The position numbers were made by a program, and so were the translations under genes. Positions 1 through 4,940 of a stretch of 6,256 nucleotides of DNA are shown here, piece after piece. Under the pieces are notes generated by a model. The model was not told the origin of the DNA. It did no database searches and saw only the letters and a program-made list of their open reading frames with translations. How positions within the stretch are numbered: position 1 is the stretch's first letter; the number at the start of each line of letters is the position of its first letter. Source of the stretch: an uncultured Lachnospiraceae bacterium (GTDB taxonomy: Bacteria; Bacillota; Clostridia; Lachnospirales; Lachnospiraceae). The stretch lies in the NCBI GenBank assembly GCA_934376945.1, contig CAKRPI010000108.1:1-6256 (forward strand), in the 5' to 3' direction.

Positions 1-730
1 CCTTGATCTCTTTTACGGTGCACTTGAATACAGCCGGCTTGCCCTTCAGGCTTGCCTCATGATACTCCTCCGGGAAGGTAACGTTTACATCCAGCTCTTC
101 ACCGATCTTAGCGCCAACCAGCTGATCCTCAAATCCCGGAATAAAGCTGCCGGAACCGATTGTCAGGGAGTAATCCTCTGCCTTGCCGCCCTGGAACGGT
201 ACGCCGTCTACAGAACCTTCGAAATCAAGCTTGATCATATCGCCCTTCTCAACTGCTCTGTCATCTACGTCGATCATTCTGGAATTATTCTCGCGCTCTT
301 TGTCTACTTCCTTCTCTACTTCCTCTTCAGAAACCTCAACTACAGATTTCTCTACCTCAACACCCTTGTAATCGCCAAGTGTTACGGCCGGCTTCAGAGC
401 AACTTCTGCTGTGAAAATAAACGGCTTTCCTTCCTCGATCTGGGTTACGCTGATTTCCGGCTGAGAAACGATTTCCTCACCGCACTCTTTTGCTGCTTTG
501 GAGTATGCTTCCGGAATTACGATATTTGCAGCATCCTCATAAAAGATACCTGCGCCATACATTTTCTCGATCATCTTTCTCGGTGCTTTGCCCTTGCGGA
601 AGCCCGGAACATTGATCTTCTTCTTATCCTTCTGATAAGCCTTCTCCAGTGCAGCTCCAAACTCTTCTGCTGAAACCTCAATCGTCAGCTTAGCCATGTT
701 TTTTTCCTGTTTCTCGACCTGTACACTCAT
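1..730 (-). CDS. tig: Trigger factor, ribosome-associated chaperone and peptidyl-prolyl isomerase (partial, C-terminus outside window)
   Basis: Trigger factor binds near the ribosomal exit tunnel (protein L23) and shields nascent chains in the cytosol. The 243 visible residues cover the N-terminal ribosome-binding domain (about 1-115), with the signature GFRKGKAP at residues 43-50, the same position as in E. coli. The FKBP-type isomerase domain follows (about 158-243, with GSVDG, IPGFED and VTFPEEYH). The C-terminal substrate-cradle domain is missing only because the window ends; the family is usually about 430 residues. The start is the ATG at 730-728, preceded by AAGGAGGA with 10 bases between GGAGGA and ATG. 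A second in-frame ATG at 697 lacks such a site and would shift the signature numbering. The gene is read in the same direction as the DJ-1 gene, 137 bases downstream of it, and has a promoter of its own. Identification is near certain from the motifs. Confidence 0.97.
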   Translation of the reverse strand, partial: MSVQVEKQEKNMAKLTIEVSAEEFGAALEKAYQKDKKKINVPGFRKGKAPRKMIEKMYGAGIFYEDAANIVIPEAYSKAAKECGEEIVSQPEISVTQIEEGKPFIFTAEVALKPAVTLGDYKGVEVEKSVVEVSEEEVEKEVDKERENNSRMIDVDDRAVEKGDMIKLDFEGSVDGVPFQGGKAEDYSLTIGSGSFIPGFEDQLVGAKIGEELDVNVTFPEEYHEASLKGKPAVFKCTVKEIK

Positions 731-763
731 TGTGTCCTATTCCTCCTTAAATCTAAACCGGCC

Positions 764-793
764 ACTGACGACCAGTCTTCTATTTTCGTCAGT
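764..793 (-). repeat. 8-bp inverted repeat (hairpin) in the tig leader
   Basis: ACTGACGA at 764-771 is the exact reverse complement of TCGTCAGT at 786-793, with a 14-base loop. Three further pairs (CGG 759-761 with CCG 799-801) can form across an asymmetric internal loop. The hairpin lies inside the predicted tig leader, about 18 bases upstream of the Shine-Dalgarno sequence. It has no T run and is therefore not an intrinsic terminator. A role in mRNA stability or translational control is possible but is inference. Confidence 0.5.
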
Positions 794-831
794 CAAAACC
801 GCATACTTCACCTATATGCAGTCATTTTGAT

Positions 832-840
832 AGTATAGCA
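832..840 (-). promoter_or_regulatory. Extended -10 promoter for tig
   Basis: On the minus strand the sequence reads TGC TATACT, an extended -10 element, with TATACT at 837-832. The hexamer 17 bases upstream (TGGCGT, 860-855) is a poor -35, as is usual for extended -10 promoters. Transcription would begin near 825, giving a leader of about 95 bases before the tig start codon. The site sits just after the DJ-1 stop codon, so tig may also receive read-through from that gene; no terminator hairpin with a T run separates them. Confidence 0.5.
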
Positions 841-867
841 CAACAGCCCTGAAAACGCCAGCTTTTT

Positions 868-1416
868 TTACTTATAAATAATACCTTTTGCAAGCTCTTC
901 CGCTTTCTTCTCCTCTGTCAGCTGTGCGGCGAGCGAAAGTGCAAACGGAATTGCTGTTCCCATTCCACGACTTGTAGTGATCGTTCCATCTGTCACAACC
1001 GGATCAAGTTCCACCTGTGCCCCTCTTAAGCACTCCTCAAACCCCGGATAGCAGGCTGCATGCTTTCCTTCCAGCAGTCCAAGGCTTCCAAGTACGCTCG
1101 GCGCGGCACAGATTGCGGCAATTCTCTTCCCCTGTGCATCTGCCTTTTTCAAAAGCTCACAAAGTCCTGTATGCGCCCCAAGATGCTTTGTCCCCGGCAT
1201 TCCCCCTGGAAGTACAAACAACGTGCCGTCCTCAAAACAAGTCTCTTCAAATATCTCATCTGCCTCTACCCGAATCCTGTGGCTTCCGGTGATCTCCTTT
1301 CGACCCATAACGGAAACAGTCTCCACACAAACGCCTGCTCTGCGCAGAATATCAACCACCGTCAGGCCTTCAATCTCTTCAAATCCATCTGCAAGAAATA
1401 CGTATACTTTTTCCAT
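868..1416 (-). CDS. DJ-1/PfpI (ThiJ) family protein
   Basis: This 182-residue cytosolic protein belongs to the DJ-1 branch of the DJ-1/PfpI superfamily and has that branch's usual length. Visible landmarks are the N-terminal strand ending in GFEEIE, where Glu16 aligns with the Glu that supports the reactive cysteine of human DJ-1. LPGG follows at 69-72. The nucleophile elbow AAICAAP places the conserved Cys at 103. TSRGMGT near the C-terminus matches the TSRGPGT of DJ-1. The DJ-1 histidine after the elbow is replaced by Tyr123 in CYPGFE, as I recall for many bacterial members. Family members are linked to glyoxal and oxidative-stress defence, but the exact reaction is disputed, so no gene symbol is given. 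The ATG at 1416 is chosen because the protein then begins directly with the first core strand. An in-frame TTG at 1485 would add 23 residues without a good ribosome binding site. Confidence 0.9.
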   Translation of the reverse strand: MEKVYVFLADGFEEIEGLTVVDILRRAGVCVETVSVMGRKEITGSHRIRVEADEIFEETCFEDGTLFVLPGGMPGTKHLGAHTGLCELLKKADAQGKRIAAICAAPSVLGSLGLLEGKHAACYPGFEECLRGAQVELDPVVTDGTITTSRGMGTAIPFALSLAAQLTEEKKAEELAKGIIYK

Positions 1417-1514
1417 GGTCTTTCCCGATCCTTTCCCTTCGATTGCATTGAACCGAATCAAATAAATTTCCTGCTCCAATTGCAACTATCCGCTTGACTG
1501 TACTTTCCAAAATC

Positions 1515-1543
1515 CAGTCTGCCAAGCACAGTCTAGCAGACTG
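1515..1543. repeat. 8-bp inverted repeat between divergent genes
   Basis: CAGTCTGC at 1515-1522 pairs exactly with GCAGACTG at 1536-1543 across a 13-base loop that contains another AGTCT. It lies between the divergent DJ-1 and CYTH genes, upstream of both likely transcription starts. No T run follows on either strand, so an intrinsic terminator is unlikely. A protein-binding site or a chance hairpin are the main readings. Confidence 0.4.
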
Positions 1544-1568
1544 CTTCTTCAATGTCAAATAAAAGGGG

Positions 1569-1597
1569 CTGATTTTTTCATCTGAATCGGGTATACT
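1569..1597 (+). promoter_or_regulatory. Candidate sigma-A promoter for the CYTH gene
   Basis: A good -10 hexamer TATACT lies at 1592-1597, with CTGATT at 1569-1574 as a partial -35 (three of six matches) and a 17-base spacer. Transcription would start near 1604 and give an 80-base leader. That leader contains a hairpin at 1631-1651: GGTGC and GCC pairing with GGC and GCACC around an ACA loop, with one mismatch. Confidence 0.5.
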
Positions 1598-1683
1598 GAT
1601 TACGGATAAAGCGAACATTCAGAATCGTACGGTGCTGCCACAGGCCGCACCCTTCAGCATGAAAAAAGAAAGGAAGTCTTATT

Positions 1684-2130
1684 ATGGAAATTGAACGTAA
1701 ATTTCTTGTTCCCAGCCTGCCCTGTGACCTTGACTCCAGGCCATGTCATCTGATTGAACAGGCCTATCTTTGCACCTCTCCTGTGGTACGCATCCGCAGA
1801 CAGGATGATGATTTTATTCTTACTTATAAAGGAAGCGGTATGATGGCACGTGAGGAGTACAACCTTCCTCTCACAAAGAAAAGCTATGAGCACCTTCTGA
1901 CCAAGGCAGACGGCTGTATCATTACCAAACGGCGCTACATTATTCCGCTTGACACCGAAAATCTGAAGGCTGAGCTTGACATTTTCGAGGGGCATCACGC
2001 CGGACTTCGGATCGTTGAGGTTGAATTTGAAAGCGAAGAACAGGCAAACCGTTTTGTGCCGCCCTCCTGGTTCGGAGAGGATGTCACCTTTGACGGACGA
2101 TATCATAATTCATATCTTAGCCAAGTCTGA
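1684..2130 (+). CDS. CYTH-domain protein (triphosphate tunnel metalloenzyme family)
   Basis: This 148-residue protein opens with the ExExK signature of the CYTH fold (Glu2, Glu4, Lys6 in EIERKFL). It then shows the basic and acidic residues expected to line an eight-stranded tunnel: Arg36 and Arg38 in VRIRR, Lys49 in TYKG, Arg83/Arg84, Glu97 and Asp99 in AELDIF, and Glu112 and Glu114 in EVEF. The basic side chains bind a triphosphate; the acidic ones hold Mg or Mn. The family includes class IV adenylate cyclases, thiamine triphosphatases and inorganic tripolyphosphatases. Short clostridial members have been characterised as tripolyphosphatases, which makes that the likeliest activity, but substrate cannot be read from sequence. 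The ATG follows AAGGAAG (1670-1676) with 7 bases between. The gene is monocistronic and ends before a strong terminator. Confidence 0.9.
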   Translation: MEIERKFLVPSLPCDLDSRPCHLIEQAYLCTSPVVRIRRQDDDFILTYKGSGMMAREEYNLPLTKKSYEHLLTKADGCIITKRRYIIPLDTENLKAELDIFEGHHAGLRIVEVEFESEEQANRFVPPSWFGEDVTFDGRYHNSYLSQV

Positions 2131-2241
2131 CGTCCGGTTGTATTCTGAAATACCCGCTTAATCGTCCCTGCCGCCTATATTCTTCCGTTTATACTTATAA
2201 TATGTAGATGCCAGGGCCAAAAGCCTGAAACCACGATATGC

Positions 2242-2295
2242 AAAAAGACTTATGACCGCTATTTCCCTGTAAGTTCTCCGGTCATAAGTCTTTTT
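2242..2295. terminator. Bidirectional intrinsic terminator
   Basis: A perfect 17-bp stem pairs 2242-2258 with 2279-2295 around a 20-base loop. The outer part of the stem is A5 on one side and T5 on the other, so each strand presents a T run after the GC-containing inner stem. It lies between the ends of the convergent CYTH and 72-residue-protein genes and can stop transcription from both. Confidence 0.9.
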
Positions 2296-2322
2296 CTGTC
2301 CTGCTTTCCCTGTTTTATCTAT

Positions 2323-2377
2323 TTTATTTGTTTCGTCTATTCCTCTTCTGCTTTATTTGTTTCGTCTATTCCTCTTC
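2323..2377 (-). repeat. Tandem duplication, 26-bp identical copies with 29-bp period
   Basis: Positions 2323-2348 and 2352-2377 are identical over 26 bases. On the minus strand each copy reads GAAGAGGAATAG followed by ACGAAACAAATAAA. The right-hand copy holds the last codons and stop (TAG, 2368-2366) of the small minus-strand gene. The other copy lies past the stop, so the protein is unaffected. This looks like a recent slippage or unequal-exchange duplication. Confidence 0.9.
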
Positions 2378-2584
2378 CACACACTCTTCTTTCACATTCG
2401 CAAGAATCCGCTCCAGCATCTCCTTATCATCGCCGAATTCCGGTGAAAGCGGTATTTTCTTCTCCAGATAGTGCTCATACAGATCCGCCTGAAGCCGTGC
2501 AGCCGCAAGCACACCTTTTGCCGCTGTACGCTTAACAGGATTGCTGCTGCTTTCATACTTCATTCCATATTCCAGTAAATCCAT
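2366..2584 (-). CDS. Small protein of unknown function (72 residues)
   Basis: I do not recognise this protein. It begins MDLLEYGMKY, has a basic stretch NPVKRTAAKG and an alanine-rich probable helix (VLAAARLQADLYEHYLEKK). It then has IPLSPEF and a second charged helix ending in the acidic tail EECVEEE. There is no signal peptide, membrane segment or cysteine pair, so it is probably a small, soluble, mostly helical protein. The ATG at 2584 is preferred because AAAGGAG (2597-2591) stands 6 bases upstream. A GTG at 2647 would give 93 residues but has no ribosome binding site. It is divergent from the first XRE regulator gene, 119 bases away, so the two could be co-regulated. It ends inside a tandem duplication and converges on the 2242-2295 terminator. 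A toxin-antitoxin partnership with the regulator was considered, but no toxin motif is visible. Confidence 0.65.
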   Translation of the reverse strand: MDLLEYGMKYESSSNPVKRTAAKGVLAAARLQADLYEHYLEKKIPLSPEFGDDKEMLERILANVKEECVEEE

Positions 2585-2601
2585 CAAAGGCTCCTTTCCG
2601 T

Positions 2602-2612
2602 CACGATTCGTG
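2602..2612. repeat. 11-bp palindrome upstream of the small gene
   Basis: CACGATTCGTG has perfect 5-bp arms around one central base. It sits just upstream of the ribosome binding site of the minus-strand 72-residue gene. It could be an operator half-site for a neighbouring regulator, or chance. Confidence 0.25.
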
Positions 2613-2670
2613 GCATTTGTTCGTTTTATGTATTCATATTGTTGCACTCAGAGATATTTAAAAAAATTAT

Positions 2671-2679
2671 TGGTATAAT
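2671..2679 (+). promoter_or_regulatory. Extended -10 promoter for the first XRE gene
   Basis: TGG TATAAT at 2671-2679 is a consensus extended -10 element. No convincing -35 lies at 16-18 bases, which fits this promoter class. Transcription would start near 2686, giving a very short leader of about 18 bases with GGAGGG at 2692-2697. The element is the centre of ATTAT-TGGT-ATAAT (2666-2679), an inverted repeat suitable for binding a dimeric regulator. Its core also recurs inverted at 3077-3089. Confidence 0.7.
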
Positions 2680-2703
2680 GGAACAACGATTGGAGGGTAA
2701 TCA

Positions 2704-3048
2704 ATGGGAGCAACTGCTTTTTCTTCTAAAATTCGACAACTGCGCAAGAATGCCGGTTATACGCAGGCTAAGGTAAGCCGTATGCTGAATATTCAGCGCC
2801 AGACTTACTCAAATTATGAAAATGCACTGCGTGAACCGCCGATTGAAATTATCATTGCGCTTTCCGGAATTTATCATGTCACACTGGATTCACTGCTGCG
2901 TGATACCATGCCGGTCCTGCCCTGTGACGAAGAATGTATTTCCTACCCGGAACGTGATCAGCTGCTCAGCAGCTACACGGATCTGTCAAAACCAAAACGA
3001 AAAGAGGTTCTGGAATTTATTCAGTTTAAAAAACAGCTTCCCGACTGA
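2704..3048 (+). CDS. XRE-family helix-turn-helix transcriptional regulator (114 residues)
   Basis: A DNA-binding regulator of the Cro/C1 (HTH_3) type. The N-terminal domain spans about residues 7-66. Helices 2 and 3 lie at Thr20-Glu39, with the hallmark TQ at the start of helix 2 and YSNYEN after the recognition helix, followed by REPPIEIIIALSGIYHVTLDSLL. After residue 70 comes an acidic linker with two cysteines and a C-terminal helical stretch rich in Lys and Glu, possibly for dimerisation; no enzymatic or ligand domain is visible. The ATG is 6 bases after GGAGGG. The gene lies upstream of a second XRE gene on the same strand, with 145 bases between, and is divergent from the 72-residue gene. 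Repression of its own promoter is likely, given the inverted repeats around the -10. Target genes are unknown. Confidence 0.9.
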   Translation: MGATAFSSKIRQLRKNAGYTQAKVSRMLNIQRQTYSNYENALREPPIEIIIALSGIYHVTLDSLLRDTMPVLPCDEECISYPERDQLLSSYTDLSKPKRKEVLEFIQFKKQLPD

Positions 3049-3077
3049 TCTTTTTCATCTGCATATTCTCCATTTAC

Positions 3078-3106
3078 ATTATACCAATACTATATTTCTA
3101 AAGCAA
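3078..3106 (-). promoter_or_regulatory. Candidate minus-strand promoter antisense to the first XRE gene
   Basis: On the minus strand TTGCTT (3106-3101) is followed after 17 bases by TATAAT (3083-3078), with TGG directly before it as an extended -10. Transcription would start near 3071 and run leftward across the whole first XRE gene. No minus-strand coding region starts nearby, so the product would be an antisense RNA or a longer leader reaching the 72-residue gene. The -10 region is an inverted copy of the XRE gene's own promoter core. Confidence 0.45.
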
Positions 3107-3154
3107 TATATCCGTTTGCATTTGCATTGTCACGTTTTGTTTCGTTTTTTCTTA

Positions 3155-3174
3155 TGACATACTAAACTATAGTA
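3155..3174 (+). promoter_or_regulatory. Promoter and possible operator of the second XRE gene
   Basis: Two -10 candidates overlap here: TGA CATACT (3155-3163, extended -10) and TATAGT (3168-3173). Neither has a good -35 at standard spacing; TTGTTT at 3137-3142 is 15 bases from the first. The inverted repeat TACTA-AACTA-TAGTA (3160-3174) lies over these elements, where a repressor would block transcription. Self-regulation by the encoded XRE protein is an inference from position. Confidence 0.4.
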
Positions 3175-3193
3175 AGACAAAGGAGGAGACGAA

Positions 3194-3433
3194 ATGACCG
3201 CAAAGCGTGAAAATCAATACCGTCAGCTCGGCCTTACAATAGCCTACTACCGCAAGCTTCATGGCATCACTCAGATGCAGCTTGCCGAAGATGTCAACCT
3301 GAGCCGTACTCATATCAGCAATATTGAAGCTCCCAACGTACGCACCTCCATCTCTTTGGACAAACTCTTCGACATTGCTGATGCGTTAAATGTTCCCGTA
3401 AAACTTCTTTTTGAATTCCGGGAAGAATCATAA
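3194..3433 (+). CDS. Minimal XRE-family helix-turn-helix regulator (79 residues)
   Basis: This protein is essentially a single HTH_3 DNA-binding domain. Helices 2 and 3 span Thr26-Glu45, with TQMQLAEDVNLSRTHISNIE matching the family pattern. The following helix SLDKLFDIADALNVPVKLLF is the typical packing helix. There is no additional sensory or oligomerisation domain. The start is well set by AAAGGAGGAG ending 6 bases before the ATG. The gene is separated from the preceding XRE gene by an AT-rich spacer with its own promoter-like signals, so the two may be independently controlled. It is followed 17 bases later by a strong terminator. Such single-domain regulators occur both as chromosomal repressors and in mobile elements; nothing here decides between these. 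Confidence 0.9.
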   Translation: MTAKRENQYRQLGLTIAYYRKLHGITQMQLAEDVNLSRTHISNIEAPNVRTSISLDKLFDIADALNVPVKLLFEFREES

Positions 3434-3450
3434 GCTCTATGAATAAAACG

Positions 3451-3499
3451 AAAAAGAAGGATAAATGTCATGCTTCCGTGTCATTTATCCTTCTTTTTT
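3451..3499. terminator. Bidirectional intrinsic terminator
   Basis: A perfect 17-bp stem pairs 3451-3467 with 3482-3498 around a 14-base loop. The plus strand continues into T6, and the minus strand into CTTTTTCGTTTTATT, so it can serve both the second XRE gene (plus) and the SGNH gene (minus). Confidence 0.9.
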
Positions 3500-3544
3500 C
3501 TTCTTTTTATCTTCTTTTCTTCTTTTTTCTTCTTTTTTCTTCTT
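3490..3544 (+). repeat. Pyrimidine tract with repeated CTTCTTTTTT units
   Basis: Directly after the terminator stem lie about six imperfect units of CTTCTTTTTT, starting at 3490, 3500, 3511, 3519, 3529 and 3539. Three copies are exact and one shortened. The 55 bases are pure pyrimidine except a single A at 3509. The minus-strand transcript of the SGNH gene would carry the purine complement. The tract appears to have grown by slippage from the terminator's T tail. Confidence 0.85.
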
Positions 3545-3555
3545 GTTCTCGTGTT

Positions 3556-3666
3556 GCGCCCAGCCGAAAAGCTCCCCACTTCTATAAGCGGTGAATGAAT
3601 TCTCTCTGTCTCCACGGGAGTCCCATCTCTGATCGGGAGAAACGCTCCGCGAGAATGCGCAGCGCA
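3556..3666 (-). other. Non-coding stretch with several small hairpins, possible relic of a mobile-element end
   Basis: Between the SGNH stop codon and the pyrimidine tract lies a non-coding stretch with several local pairings on the minus strand. They are TGCGC/GCGCA (3656-3666), GGAG/CTCC with a 5-base loop (3636-3648), CTCC/GGAG with a 3-base loop (3610-3620), and CCGCTT/AAGTGG with an ATAG tetraloop (3591-3576). The last has a G-U pair on the minus strand but an A-C mismatch on the plus strand, so an RNA read on the minus strand is favoured. The arrangement resembles right ends of IS200/IS605-type elements as I remember them, but no transposase is present. Confidence 0.3.
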
Positions 3667-3680
3667 GCTGTCAAAGCATG

Positions 3681-4922
3681 TCAGCGAATCTTTGTAAGAA
3701 TAAACCTGCGCAGCTTTTTATATGTCTCCTGCGTATAATGGACTCCGTCCACCGTAGAAAAGCCGCTGCTTCTCAAATAGCTGTAGCTGTTGATATATCT
3801 TGACTGAAATGCCAGCGACAACCGGCGGTTAAATACTGCAATCGCAGAATTTTTGATCTGATACCCGTGCGTTGCCTCTTTTACTTCATCTACCGGATTG
3901 ACGGAAAGGAAATAAAACTTTGCCTGTGGAAAATCCCGGATCAGCTGACGGTAATACGTCACATACTGTTCCACATTTCCAAGATCATTCACTCCGAAAC
4001 CGAACACTACTTTCATATTCGGTCTGGCCTTCAGCTGCTGCCGCAATGTCTGATCTGCCGTATCGATCAGCCAGTCATATCCCATGCCTACCTTCGCAAT
4101 ATAAAGCGTATCTGTGGAAGGTACGTAATTCTCCATGCCAACCATTCTGGAATCGCCGACAAAAATATATTTGCCGGTAAATACCTGATACGATTTTTTT
4201 CCGGTCTCATCAAGATACCATCCGTCCTTCACGCAGTCTGTCAGTCTGGCTCCGTTTGATCCGACATAATAATTTCCGATCCAGCGGTTTGTCAGGACTG
4301 CTCCGTCTGCGCCAAGGTAATAATATTTGCCCTTTGACTTCATCCAGCTTTTGCAGAGAAAGATACCGCTTCCGGTAATATAATACCGTTTTCCGCCTTT
4401 TACCAGCCATGTGTTTGTAAGACGTACCCCGGCACGATTCACGTAATAATATCTGCCCTTCCAGGTAATGATCTGGTTCATTGCCAGCTTTCCGCTTTTT
4501 TGGAAAAAGTAAATGCCCTTGCCGACCGCCACCCACTGATTTTCAGCTCTCGTGCCGTCCGCCTTGTAATAATACTTCGTCTTGTCATTTACCGTCATCC
4601 AGCGCTTTACATAAAGCTTTCCACTTGAACGGTCCATATAATAAAGACTTCCATCCCACCGGAAAGAGCCGGTCACCCGATAACCATTTGCACCAAACCG
4701 GTAAATACTTCCGCCGATGTTCAGCCAGATATTTTTTGCATAGGTCCCGTTTTTGTAACGATACTTCCAGCCTGAGGAATTCTTCACCCATTTTCCGGAA
4801 GACACCTTTTTTGCCGTTGTGACTACATTCGTGCCGGCCGCCTCTGTATTGTGTGCCGGTACGGCAAACAGCAGACAAAAGAAAAGCAGTACAGGCAGAA
4901 GCTTTTTATACTTTGCGTTAAT
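3681..4922 (-). CDS. Secreted SGNH-family esterase/acyltransferase with N-terminal cell-wall-binding repeats
   Basis: The 413-residue product has three parts. Residues 1-28 form a clear signal peptide: KYKK, then a hydrophobic core LLPVLLFFCLLFAV, with possible cleavage after Ala23 or Ala28. Residues about 40-245 hold about ten aromatic repeats of around 20 residues (pattern W-x-G-x-YYY-x-x-x-G-x-LTN), typical of choline- or glucan-binding wall anchors. Residues about 248-413 are an SGNH hydrolase domain: FVGDSR with nucleophile Ser258, GFGVND with Asn312, and DGVHYT with Asp392 and His395. Such enzymes remove or transfer O-acyl groups on surface glycans. Start: no ATG, GTG or TTG is in frame before the GTG at 4805, which lacks a ribosome binding site and would delete the signal peptide. 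The ATT at 4922-4920, eight bases after AAAAAGGGGG, restores it. The gene lies downstream of an acyltransferase gene and has its own promoter at 5036-5064. Confidence 0.85.
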   Translation of the reverse strand: MNAKYKKLLPVLLFFCLLFAVPAHNTEAAGTNVVTTAKKVSSGKWVKNSSGWKYRYKNGTYAKNIWLNIGGSIYRFGANGYRVTGSFRWDGSLYYMDRSSGKLYVKRWMTVNDKTKYYYKADGTRAENQWVAVGKGIYFFQKSGKLAMNQIITWKGRYYYVNRAGVRLTNTWLVKGGKRYYITGSGIFLCKSWMKSKGKYYYLGADGAVLTNRWIGNYYVGSNGARLTDCVKDGWYLDETGKKSYQVFTGKYIFVGDSRMVGMENYVPSTDTLYIAKVGMGYDWLIDTADQTLRQQLKARPNMKVVFGFGVNDLGNVEQYVTYYRQLIRDFPQAKFYFLSVNPVDEVKEATHGYQIKNSAIAVFNRRLSLAFQSRYINSYSYLRSSGFSTVDGVHYTQETYKKLRRFILTKIR

Positions 4923-4940
4923 ACCAGATTCCCCCTTTTT
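4923..4940 (-). promoter_or_regulatory. Ribosome binding site that points to an ATT start
   Basis: On the minus strand AAAAAGGGGG (4940-4931) is followed by 8 bases and then ATT AAC GCA AAG, the first codons of the signal peptide. This is the only Shine-Dalgarno-like sequence near the 5' end of the SGNH gene, and its spacing fits ATT as the initiation codon. Confidence 0.6.

Noticed and set aside
59..673. Long plus-strand open frame of 204 codons opposite tig
   Set aside because: It is antisense to clear trigger factor coding sequence, and its translation shows no domain. The open frame follows from codon bias on the other strand.
1060..1497. Plus-strand open frame opposite the DJ-1 gene
   Set aside because: The minus strand encodes an unmistakable DJ-1 protein; the plus-strand translation is low-complexity and has no family features.
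1379..1618. Minus-strand frame starting upstream of the DJ-1 gene
   Set aside because: It overlaps the DJ-1 start in another frame, has no ribosome binding site and spans the intergenic inverted repeat.
1659..1694. 11-codon upstream frame (MKKERKSYYGN) overlapping the CYTH start
   Set aside because: No ribosome binding site precedes its ATG, and its codons are largely the CYTH Shine-Dalgarno region, so a leader peptide is not supported.
2205..2241. Resemblance to a cyclic-di-GMP riboswitch (CAGGGCCAAAAGCC region)
   Set aside because: The conserved core and paired stems of that class are missing, and no gene follows on the same strand before the terminator.
2366..3433. Toxin-antitoxin or prophage module made of the small protein and two XRE regulators
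   Set aside because: No toxin motif, integrase, excisionase or attachment-site duplication is visible; only regulatory proteins and one unknown protein are present.
3490..3544. CRISPR-like repeat array
   Set aside because: Units are 8-11 bases, low-complexity and directly abutting, without spacers. It is a slippage repeat.
4585..4878. Frame starting with an ATG on the minus strand that overlaps the SGNH 5' region
   Set aside because: It is out of frame with the repeat-SGNH protein, lacks the repeat pattern and has no ribosome binding site.
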